Assembly (NCBI GenBank): GCA_018896395.1
Contig: JAHIMN010000070.1
Span: forward strand, 1 to 15,464
DNA length: 15,464 nt
Direction: 5' to 3'
Source of the DNA: Verrucomicrobiota bacterium
Lineage (GTDB): Bacteria > Verrucomicrobiota > Kiritimatiellia > JAAZAB01
In this document: in pieces, positions 6,100 to 14,800 of the stretch
How the letters are laid out: each line of letters begins with the position of its first letter
Position numbering within the stretch: position 1 is the stretch's first letter
The notes under the pieces: generated by a model
The model's input: only the letters and a program-made list of their open reading frames with translations
Databases searched by the model: none
What the model was told of the DNA's origin: nothing
Translations under genes and position numbers: made by a program

Positions 6100-8658
6100 A
6101 TGAAAACGTCGTCGCCGGCCAGGAAAACCCGCACCGTATCCCGCCCTGTCAACCTTGCCCGGCACTTTAACTGGCCACGCCGAGTCCCGAAAAGCGAGTG
6201 GTGGCAGGAACTCGCCGCCCAGGTCCGCGACTATCCCTGCGGCCGGCAAACGTCCTGGGGAATTCCGTTCGCCCTGGCCGACACGTCTCCGCTCCGCGTA
6301 ATCATGGTCCGCGCCGGGGCGCCCGACGTCCAGGTACCCGTGAACGGACTCGCCAACTACCTGTGCGTTCTCCACGTCTGGCAGCAGATCCCGGAAACGA
6401 TCCGCCGGGAAGATCCCACCGAGGGGCTGGTCGTCGGGCAGTATGAACTGGTCTATGCCGACGGCACCCGCCACGTCCAGCCGGTCCGGGCCCGGTTCGA
6501 GCTGCGCATGGTCGAGAGCCCCGGCCCGGCCTGGCTGGCTGTCCCGTTCGACATGCCCCGCACCGCCGATCCTGCCGGGAAAGTACCCGGCGATATGCTC
6601 TGGGGCCGGCTCCAATTCGGGATCGCCGGGTCGAGGTCCGGCGAAGCGCCCCTGCTCTACGCCATGCCCAATCCGTGCCCGGACAAAACGATCCGCTGCG
6701 TGATCATTCGCGGCCTCCAGGAGTCGCCACTGCTGGTGGCCGGGCTGACGTTCTTCCGGGGGGCCGGGCATCCCTTTGCCCATCTGCCGCACCGCACCTA
6801 TCGCGTCTCCGCGGGCGGGCAGCCGGCCAAAGTCAAGAAGGCGGACGTCGACCTGGGTGTCGTCGCCCGGATCGAGCAGACCACGGGTCCCCGCGGCAAG
6901 ACCTGGCTGAAGTCTTCCTACGCCGGCACGTCGCAGGCGAAGGAGCCCGTGCAAGACGGTGAGAGCCTGCTCGAACTGGTCGGCGCCGAGGATGCCACCG
7001 TGTCCGTGACCCTCGAGCACGGGAAGAAGGACCGTCGGCATGCGTTCTCCCTTGGCGAAGCGTTTCACCAGGGAAGGAGCACGGCCGGGGATGCGAGGCT
7101 GGAAGTCCTGGGCCGGCATCGCCAGTGGATGCGGGTAAGGGTCATCGATTCCTCCACCGGCAGGTCGACTCCCACGCGGATTCACTTCTCCGGGTCGCGC
7201 GGCGAGTACCTCGCCCCCCACGGCCACCACGCCCAGATCAACGCCAACTGGTTCGAGGACTACGGCGCCGACGTCGTCGTCGGCGGCCGCAACTACGCCT
7301 ACGTGCACGGCGAATTCACCACGGACCTGCCCACCGGCGACCTCTACGTGGAGATCAACAAGGGCTTCGAGTACGAACCCGTGCGCCGCAAGGTGATAAT
7401 CCGGCCAGGGCAGAAAGAGCTGGAGCTGAACATCGACCGGTGGAAGAACCTGCGCCGCGACGGCTGGGTGACGGCCGACACGCACGTCCACTTCATCAGC
7501 CCGCACACCGCCTGGCTGGAGGGCGAAGCCGAAGGGGTGAACGTGGTCAACCTTCTCGCCTCCCAGTGGGGACGCCTGTTCACGAATGTCGGCGATCTTA
7601 CCGGCCGCGTGGGCGTGGCGGAAGGCGACACGATCGTTTATGTCGGCACGGAGAACCGGAACCACATGCTCGGGCACATGTCCATGCTCGGGACCCAGGG
7701 CCTGCCGGTCTATCCCATGTGCTGCGGAGGAGTGACCGAATCGTGGGTGGGCGATCCCGATTTCGTGACGCTGGCCGAGTGGGCGCTGGAGAACCGCCGC
7801 AAGGGCGGCGTGGTCATCCGGCCACACTTCCCGTTCTGCGGGTTCACGGAAGACCCCGTCCCCATTCTCAAGGGGCTGGTGGACGCGCTGGAGATCAACA
7901 TGACGAGGGAAGGCGGCTTCCCCATGCAGGAGTGGTACCGGTACCTCAACTGCGGGTATCGCGTGGCCATCGTGGGCGGCACGGACAAGATGGGCGCCTC
8001 CACGGCGCTCGGTTGGATGAGGACCTATGCCCAACTCGACCGGAACCGCCAGTTCGACTACAACAACTGGGCGCGGGCCGTGCGAGCTGGCCGAACCGTT
8101 TCCACCAATGGCCCCCTGATGAGCCTGGCCGTGGAGGGCCGGGCCATCGGCGACGCCATCCAGCTCCCGCGGACCGGCGGCACACTTCACGTAGAGACAA
8201 CGGCCGAGAGTTGCTGGCCGCTTGGAAAGCTCGAAGTCGTCTACAATGGCCGGATCGTCGCGTCGCAGGAGGCCCGCCGCGGCGCGCGCCGCCTACACCT
8301 GCGCGAGCGCGTCGCCGTGCCCGGCAGCGGTTGGATGGCGGCGCGGTGCTACGGGCAACAGAATCACCCCGCCAGCTACGTAGCGGCGCACACCTCGCCC
8401 GTCTACCTCAAGTGCGGCGATACGCGGGCGTTCGACGGGCCGGCCGCGGAACACATGCTGGCCCTCGTGGAAGGCGGCATGGAGTACCTTCAGACCCTCG
8501 CAACGGTTTTCGACGAGCACTCACGCCGCCGGATGGTGAAACTCTTCAAGGAGGCCCAGGCGGAGATCAAGGGACGGCTGGTGGTCGAGGCCCGGCACGC
8601 GCCGCATCACGGCGACGGCGCCTACCACACCCATGGGCAACCCTTGAGTGGCTGTTGA
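6100..8658 (+). CDS. CehA/McbA-family PHP-type metallohydrolase, cytoplasmic form
   Basis: This 852-residue protein belongs to the CehA/McbA branch of the PHP metal-dependent hydrolases, which cleave ester, carbamate or related bonds. The true substrate here is unknown. Residues about 15-140 form a module with WGIPFALAD and a VPVNGLANYLCVLHVW stretch, resembling beta-sandwich modules of glycan-active PVC proteins. The catalytic domain has DTHVH (D460, H462, H464), ENRNHMLGHM (E518, H522, H526), PHFPF (H576), DALEIN (E598) and GGTDKMG (D629), so all expected metal-ligand regions are present. About 660-770 carries the beta-rich tail of the family (NGPLMSLAVEG, LEVVYNGRIV, AHTSPVYL), followed by a helical C-terminus. 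No signal peptide is visible. The last six codons and the TGA lie in the MITE at 8638-8797, so the natural C-terminus may have been replaced. The gene is clearly GC-richer than the glycosidase gene. It converges with 8852-11779. Confidence 0.8.
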   Translation: MKTSSPARKTRTVSRPVNLARHFNWPRRVPKSEWWQELAAQVRDYPCGRQTSWGIPFALADTSPLRVIMVRAGAPDVQVPVNGLANYLCVLHVWQQIPETIRREDPTEGLVVGQYELVYADGTRHVQPVRARFELRMVESPGPAWLAVPFDMPRTADPAGKVPGDMLWGRLQFGIAGSRSGEAPLLYAMPNPCPDKTIRCVIIRGLQESPLLVAGLTFFRGAGHPFAHLPHRTYRVSAGGQPAKVKKADVDLGVVARIEQTTGPRGKTWLKSSYAGTSQAKEPVQDGESLLELVGAEDATVSVTLEHGKKDRRHAFSLGEAFHQGRSTAGDARLEVLGRHRQWMRVRVIDSSTGRSTPTRIHFSGSRGEYLAPHGHHAQINANWFEDYGADVVVGGRNYAYVHGEFTTDLPTGDLYVEINKGFEYEPVRRKVIIRPGQKELELNIDRWKNLRRDGWVTADTHVHFISPHTAWLEGEAEGVNVVNLLASQWGRLFTNVGDLTGRVGVAEGDTIVYVGTENRNHMLGHMSMLGTQGLPVYPMCCGGVTESWVGDPDFVTLAEWALENRRKGGVVIRPHFPFCGFTEDPVPILKGLVDALEINMTREGGFPMQEWYRYLNCGYRVAIVGGTDKMGASTALGWMRTYAQLDRNRQFDYNNWARAVRAGRTVSTNGPLMSLAVEGRAIGDAIQLPRTGGTLHVETTAESCWPLGKLEVVYNGRIVASQEARRGARRLHLRERVAVPGSGWMAARCYGQQNHPASYVAAHTSPVYLKCGDTRAFDGPAAEHMLALVEGGMEYLQTLATVFDEHSRRRMVKLFKEAQAEIKGRLVVEARHAPHHGDGAYHTHGQPLSGC

Positions 8659-8797
8659 AAAACTGCTTCTTCGGTCATTCAGAGCGGAGTGAAGAATCTC
8701 CAAATCGCAGATTTGGGCCATTTTTGAGATCCCTTGACTTCGCTCGGGATGACCTTTACAGGCGATAATGACTTTTTCAACAGCTACTCAAGGGTTG
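8638..8797. mobile_element. MITE-like element with nested inverted repeats
   Basis: The ends are 25-base terminal inverted repeats, 8638-8662 and 8773-8797, with one mismatch (CAACCCTTGAGTGGCTG against CAACCCTTGAGTAGCTG). Inside, GGTCATTCAGAGCGGAGTG..AATCTC (about 8672-8700) pairs imperfectly with GAGATCCCTTGAC..GGGATGACC (about 8726-8753). The centre is a hairpin CAAATC-GCA-GATTTG (8701-8715). The inner arms resemble the widespread GTCATTCTGAGCGAAGCGAAGAATCTC-like repeats of many bacterial genomes (pattern shown here in part). No protein is encoded. No clear target-site duplication is visible. As a hairpin-rich unit between convergent genes it may act as a bidirectional terminator. Confidence 0.75.
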
Positions 8798-8851
8798 ATC
8801 CTAATGTCCCTAATGCAATCAATTTCTCGGTTCATCTTTGCCGCCGGATAA

Positions 8852-11779
8852 TTATTCTCTTATCATTTCCGGCACGCCATTCATCCCCAATGGCCGCAGA
8901 ATATATTGCGCCAAGGCATGCGCGGAATCAGACCATGGCGCCTTGTGATGGAGCATGCCTACTGCATTATTCAGCGTGGAAAAAATATCCGCCTGAATCC
9001 GATTCACGCCAGGCTTCAGGAACGCGGTGCAGTCCGCTTCAAACGGTTCGCACCATAAATGCCGGACAAAATTGCCGTTGACCGACAGTTTGATTCCGTC
9101 CCCATTCGGGCAAGGAAATCGAAGGCAATATTTTCGTCCGGGTTGAATGTCAGGAACCGTCCAATCCTTTTCATATCTAATCGTGCCCGCGTAAAACGGC
9201 AACCCGCGTTTCGTCAAATTAACGCCCGGATCATCCGGCAATAATGCGTCCGGAATGATGCCGGTCGCCAACCCCTTGCAGGTTACGTGAAAATCGCCGA
9301 TCAGATAGACATTTTCGAGTTCAACTCCGTCGGGAGTGAACCTCAAGGTATTCGAAATAATCGGCTTAACCCATTTTACCAGACAATCGATTTTATTGCG
9401 GCCATTGACGACCAGCCCCTTCAAATCCATGGTCCGGAACTGGCGATCCAGCCACCAATCGGTTGTTGTGACCGATACCGGTTGGCCATTGCAATAAAAA
9501 TCAGTCATGGCAGCGGAATTTTCAATCACCAGCCGTATATTCGGCGGCACGCCATCAATCAGCCTGGCTTTAAATTCAAAACGGAGATGAACCGGCCAGG
9601 TCGGCCAGATATAGTTTTTTTCGAAAGCCTGCTCAAGCAGATCATGCGCATTCGGCATCGCCACAATACCGCCGCCACCGGCAATGCCCATCGGCTCCGA
9701 CCATGGCGACTGGCCAAAACGCACGCGGCATCTTTCAATAATCATCGAATTAGGATTTAATCGCGAGAGCTTCCACGGACCCCCAAGCGGTTCCCGGACG
9801 GATTCCCTTGCGACAGACGACAAACCGGTCTGCGGCTTGCGGTTCCGATTAAGCACAATAAGCTGCGAGCCCCTGGCGGGCACTTGAAGCTCAAACAGCG
9901 TCCGCCCCTTTTTGTTTTGCGCCGGAAGCTCATGAATCGTTCCTTGAATAGCGTCCCACGTTTCCACGGCGCCTTCTCCCTCCAGAGATACAAAAGCAGT
10001 GCAAGCTTTCTTAATGCCACCGAACGTCAGAAAATATATATCCTTCTCGCCCACACAACGATGCTGATAAATCAGTTCCCTGATTCGCCGGCTTTTTTTG
10101 TCCGTGACCTCAATATCACGCGCAACGGCGTCAAGCGCGCGATCCAAGGCCTTTTCCGTCAAGGTTTCTATTTTATGAAGGGCTGGCCGATTCCAAAATT
10201 GGGCCAATTCATCGGAGAGCCGGCCGTCCAAACAGGAAGCCCGCCGCCCCACCGTGATCACCAGCCCGCCCATTTGCTCAAATTCCCTCATCAGTCGGAA
10301 CGTATTACCGCTCCAGTTTTCGGCGGAAGGCACGATGACCGCCTGATAGCGGGCTTCGCCGATGACCCACGTGCCCGGTTCGATTTTTCCATATCTTTCC
10401 ATCAGCATTTCATCGCCGAAATCATAATCAAGCTGAATGCGATGAAGACACCGGCAAAGCTCAAGAAACTCCTGATCCAAGGCCTTTACCGCCAGCGTGT
10501 CTCGCGGCGTATAAAGCACCCACGCACTGGAAATGGGATGCAGAACCAGAATGCGGCTGACCGCCTGCCCCTGCGCCAACGCCAGACTAAGCCGGGCATA
10601 ATAATCATTAAATGGTTTATAAAGTTCATACCCCGGCAGATGGTAAGAACATGAAGTAGGATAATCTCGCTTGCGGCAGCCGCGGATGGAATAGTAGGCT
10701 AGGTGCTGATTCAGAAAATTGATGCCCAACGCATAATCGTAATCGCCGCCCGGCTTCAGCATGCCGATGGCAGTTTCCCAGCCGCATGCGCCGAACAGCT
10801 CCGACAGCACACGAACCCGACCAAGCTGCCGGGCAACGCTGGAACATTGTTTCTGGAGCAACGGTGTGGTTAGCGCATAACCGAGATGATCGATTCCCGG
10901 CATTTGGAAATACTCGTAATGCGGCATTGCCGCGCCAATCGCCTGGACCTGCGAAAGCAGGGACTCCTCACTCAACATGTGCCCTGTGGAAACCAGGCCG
11001 CGCTGGCGGCACCAATCATAAATCTGTTTCGGAAATGCATTCACAAACATTTCCGTGACCGTACGATAAAAGTCAATCCGCACCCGTCGGTAATCGCCTT
11101 CATTAAAAAATAAACTTGCCCGATGCGGTTTTAATGAGTAGCCGCGACGCTTCTCGAATTCCGCCTCCAGCCCCGCGGTCCAGGGAACCCCCTGAAACTC
11201 ATGATGCCGCCACATCACATAATTGGGTTCGTCCATAAAGGTGCCCGGCACAGCGCCTGCAAAATCACCGCCCACATGTTTTTCGTATTCGGCATGCGTC
11301 AGCCTGATAAACGCGGCAACCACTTCCGCATTCAACACATCGGGATCGCTGGCATTATTTTGCCCGACCCGTTTTGGACTTCGCACGACTTCAATTGATC
11401 GTTCGCCGTTTTGCTCGCGACAAATCAATTGCGCAAGCGCGTAATCCAGCCCGGGGACTTCATCAATTTTCCCGCTCGCAAATCCGCTTGACCATCTATC
11501 CTCGTCATAAATCCAGGCTTTCATGCCCAGCCGTTTGGCTTCCGCTACGCTTAAGCGCACATTTTCAAACCACGCGTCCCCTAAATATGGCGTTTTCAAT
11601 CCAATACGGGCATGCATGAAAAATCCGCCAAAGCCATGTTCCTTCATGTCATGGATTTGCCGGCGCAGTTCGTCGGGCTCCTGTTTTTCATTCCACACCC
11701 AGAACGGAACGGGGCGGAATTCCATCGGCGGATTTTTCCAGAGCAATGGATCAATATCAGGCACAGCCTTCGTATGCAT
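8852..11779 (-). CDS. GH106-like glycoside hydrolase (alpha-L-rhamnosidase superfamily)
   Basis: The protein has 975 residues and probably cleaves a terminal sugar from a polysaccharide or glycoside. The N-terminus carries the GH106-like pattern FRPVPFWVWNEKQE (21-34), HGFGGFFMHAR (48-58) and IYDEDRWSSG (90-99), as in TIM-barrel enzymes related to GH2 and GH42. Acidic candidates for catalysis are D183/E184 in GTFMDEPNY and E327 in LSELFGACGW; which are catalytic is a guess from spacing. A flavodoxin-like part follows (AVIVPSAENWSGNTFRLM). From about 620 to the end there are beta-sandwich modules (WPVHLRFEFKARL, FYAGTIRYEKDW, LSVNGNFVRHLW). ATG 11779 was chosen over an in-frame ATG at 11809 because AAGGAG lies 6 bases upstream of it. 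There is no signal peptide, although the partner gene has one. It is the second gene of an operon, 46 bases after the preceding stop. Rhamnose specificity is not assured. Confidence 0.7.
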   Translation of the reverse strand: MHTKAVPDIDPLLWKNPPMEFRPVPFWVWNEKQEPDELRRQIHDMKEHGFGGFFMHARIGLKTPYLGDAWFENVRLSVAEAKRLGMKAWIYDEDRWSSGFASGKIDEVPGLDYALAQLICREQNGERSIEVVRSPKRVGQNNASDPDVLNAEVVAAFIRLTHAEYEKHVGGDFAGAVPGTFMDEPNYVMWRHHEFQGVPWTAGLEAEFEKRRGYSLKPHRASLFFNEGDYRRVRIDFYRTVTEMFVNAFPKQIYDWCRQRGLVSTGHMLSEESLLSQVQAIGAAMPHYEYFQMPGIDHLGYALTTPLLQKQCSSVARQLGRVRVLSELFGACGWETAIGMLKPGGDYDYALGINFLNQHLAYYSIRGCRKRDYPTSCSYHLPGYELYKPFNDYYARLSLALAQGQAVSRILVLHPISSAWVLYTPRDTLAVKALDQEFLELCRCLHRIQLDYDFGDEMLMERYGKIEPGTWVIGEARYQAVIVPSAENWSGNTFRLMREFEQMGGLVITVGRRASCLDGRLSDELAQFWNRPALHKIETLTEKALDRALDAVARDIEVTDKKSRRIRELIYQHRCVGEKDIYFLTFGGIKKACTAFVSLEGEGAVETWDAIQGTIHELPAQNKKGRTLFELQVPARGSQLIVLNRNRKPQTGLSSVARESVREPLGGPWKLSRLNPNSMIIERCRVRFGQSPWSEPMGIAGGGGIVAMPNAHDLLEQAFEKNYIWPTWPVHLRFEFKARLIDGVPPNIRLVIENSAAMTDFYCNGQPVSVTTTDWWLDRQFRTMDLKGLVVNGRNKIDCLVKWVKPIISNTLRFTPDGVELENVYLIGDFHVTCKGLATGIIPDALLPDDPGVNLTKRGLPFYAGTIRYEKDWTVPDIQPGRKYCLRFPCPNGDGIKLSVNGNFVRHLWCEPFEADCTAFLKPGVNRIQADIFSTLNNAVGMLHHKAPWSDSAHALAQYILRPLGMNGVPEMIRE

Positions 11780-11785
11780 GCTCTT

Positions 11786-11791
11786 CTCCTT
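11786..11791 (-). promoter_or_regulatory. Shine-Dalgarno deciding the glycosidase start
   Basis: AAGGAG on the minus strand lies 6 bases before ATG 11779. The longer in-frame start at 11809 would place this motif inside the coding sequence and has no ribosome binding site of its own. Confidence 0.75.
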
Positions 11792-11825
11792 ACAAAAGTT
11801 CGCAATCAATCCGCTTGTTGGCGCG

Positions 11826-14800
11826 TCAGGGGCCGAACGTAAACTCCAAGTCTTTCACTTCGCCGGATCCCAGGTGGACCTTCACGGGTGCGGCCTTGCC
11901 CAGCGCCGGGTTCAGACGGATGGTGGCGTCCACCGCCGCGTCGCCGACGTTGTTCACGCTGGCCTGCACCTTGGAGGCGCCGTCGCTCAAAACCAGAATC
12001 CGCAAGTCCTTGTTGTCCGCCAGCACGGGATGCCCGGCAAATATGCGGTGATTGCCGCGCCGCGTATCGAGCGTGAAGTAGCCCTGGCTGATCACCTGGT
12101 CCACCGCGCTCGGAAACCATTCTTTGCGGTCGAGATCGAAGTACGCGAAGGTCCAGTTTTGGTTCATGCCGGCCACACGGATCGGCAGTCGGATCGGGAG
12201 ATCGCAGGCGGAAATCGTTCCCGCAAATCCGCTGTCGGACGGTTCCAGTTCCAGCAGGAATTTCGTCCCCTTGACCTTGCCGACCTTCACGTCCTTGACT
12301 TTATACGCGGGATTGCCACGGAATCCCATGGCCTTGGCAAAATTCTCCCAGTCGGCGGTGTTGGGGAGTTCGTTGGGGCGACCGTGCATGAGGATCAGGC
12401 GGTACTTGAGTTCCTCACCCGCTTTCATCTCGCGCGGCATGTTGCCCAAGCTCACAGACAGGTGAACCCCCGGAAACTTGGCATACACGCTGGCTACATA
12501 ACCATCATCCAGCGCCATCGCACCGGTCGCTCCCCACAGCGAGGGAAACTCCGCCACATAACTCCCGGGCGCCATGGGCGCCACGACATTAAACGGCGTG
12601 GTATGGGTAAGTCCGACAATATTCTGCTCAGGTGTCACCATGGCATAGTGGTCCCCCTCGCCCGGCTGGCTGGTGTGGGAAACAGAGAAGATTGCCAGCG
12701 ATTCAACCTTGGCGGCTTTCGTAAATCCAATCTTCCCCTCGAGCAGAATGACCCCGGGATCCCCTGCGCGCGGCGTGATATTGAGATAACGGTAGTTGAT
12801 CGTAACGTCCTTGATATCAACCGGCGCCAGTTTGGGCACCCATGCGCTCGCATTGGTGGTAAAATAACCGGTAATGGTGTCTTCCTGAAGAATTCCGTCG
12901 CGTGAACACACGGGGATTTCATTCCGCGCCTCCAGCGTGCTGTTGGGTGGCTGAAGGGTGAATCCCGGAATCTTGATACGCGGGATGACATGCATCCCGA
13001 TCGGCCGCATGCCGCCATCAAAATTGGGAGGCAAAACATTGAAATGCCGCGTGCCATAGCCGGCGCACACGCCGAAAGCAGTCATCTTCCGCTGGTACGG
13101 CGCGGTTGGTCCCATCAGGTACGGGCCGGCCTTATCCGTCTGAACGCCATCACAGATGGAGTTGCCGCGGTCGCCGCACATGAAGCGCCAGTTCGCATAG
13201 TCGCGCAGGGAATATCCCCCGGTGATGGCGGTTTTCCCATTCGAGTCGGTGATTTCCGCGAAAATATTGTGCTGCTTGTCGTGCGGCGCGTCGATGGTGA
13301 TCGTGACCTTGGGTTGCTTCGGACAATACCGGCGAAAGAGGTAAGGCCCGTCATAGAATTTGATATCGTTGATGGTCACTTCCGGAGCGGACGACTGGAC
13401 GGACAGCTTGAGCCGGTAGCGTTCGCTGGTCGGCAGATACCATTTCTCTCCCGCGATTCGCCCGTCGTTGTAACACCGCCAGTCGGTGACCACCGGCCCG
13501 TCGCTCACAAACCCCCGTGCCGAACCATAGTACATGTGGCCCTGGTAAAACTTGGCCAGGTTTCCGGGCTTATCCAGGGTGACGTAATTACACATCCGCT
13601 GGGAGGCCGCGGCCAGTTGTTCTTCGGTGTAAATCATATCCACGGCCATGGGAAATGGATCATCCATATTCCCTTGCACATAGTGGAACGCCGCCAAGGC
13701 GTCGTCCACCTGTTTATCGTCAATGGTTGTGCGGATCGGCCACATATTGTACATGGAATAATCCCACGGACGCAGGTGATTCTTCGTCGCGTTGTAAGGG
13801 CCATTCGGAACCGTGCCGATATTGAACCACCACTGGGGCTGGATGATTTTCTTCTTGTCGGGCGAGAAGACCTTTTCGGGCGGCCAGTTGAAGTCGCCGA
13901 ACACCACCCAGCGATCGCCGGTGTTGTCCGCATAGTCCAGTCCGGGCAGGACGGCGAAGTCGTCCGTCGAGGCCTCCCGGCAGATCTTGCGGAGCTGCTC
14001 CCATTTGTCGGGCGAAATCGTCTCGGTCCGTTCACCAGCCGAAGCCAGCATGCCGGTCGTGATCGGCTTCTTGGTCCACGGGCCGGCAGCCAGCAGCTCA
14101 AACTTCTCCGTGAAGGCTACCCACTGGAGCCCGCTTTCCCTGGCCTTGGCAATTAACGCCTCCGGTGTCGCCTTACCGTCCGAGAGCGTCGAGTGCAGGC
14201 CGATCACGCCTTTGATGGGCTTGGTGCACTGCTGACCACCCAGTATATTCTTGCTCCAGTCGATCTGCGGACGGTTCGCCCACGAATTCACCAACGGCTT
14301 CAAATCACCCTGCCCAAGTCCCGCCGCCGCTTTGCCGTGATTGGCGAGCCAGCGCAGGGCGTTCTCATAGAACCGCCTAAAATCGCTCTTGCGCATGCCG
14401 TCGCCTTTTTCCATCATAATGTCCTGGTAGGCTGGCAGGCCCTGGCCGTAAAACGCCTCCATGGGCGAAATGCCGACAAGCACGATTGCGCCCGCGCCCA
14501 TTTCCCGGGCCGCGATGATGGGCGGCGAACTCTGGTATTTACCCGGGCTTTGGATGTGCTCTTCATACAGGCCGCCCACGGTCGTGGTCTTGGCGGAGGC
14601 TTCGCCGGCCACGAGCACCTTCCAGTCTTTCGATACATCGATTGAGCTGGTGTGGAAGAGATTCAATTGGGCATTGTACCAGATTCCCTTCACACCTTCC
14701 GTCAGGGGATGGCCGCTGGTAACGCTTTCGGTGTACGCGTAGGACAGGTTGAAGCCGGTGGGGTTCTTGAACGTATGCTGGGGGTCCTGGATGAATTCCC

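Noticed and set aside
6019..8190. 723-codon minus-strand open frame across the PHP gene
   Set aside because: The plus-strand gene has recognisable motifs and a Shine-Dalgarno. The antisense translation is a low-complexity His/Gly/Val/Pro mix typical of shadow frames in GC-rich DNA.
7125..8768. 547-codon plus-strand frame in another phase of the PHP gene
   Set aside because: It is an Arg/Gly/Pro-rich shadow that runs into the MITE, with no conserved motif.
11523..14156. Two long plus-strand frames (460 and 388 codons) over the leftward operon
   Set aside because: Both are antisense to genes with clear domains and a signal peptide, and neither resembles a known family.
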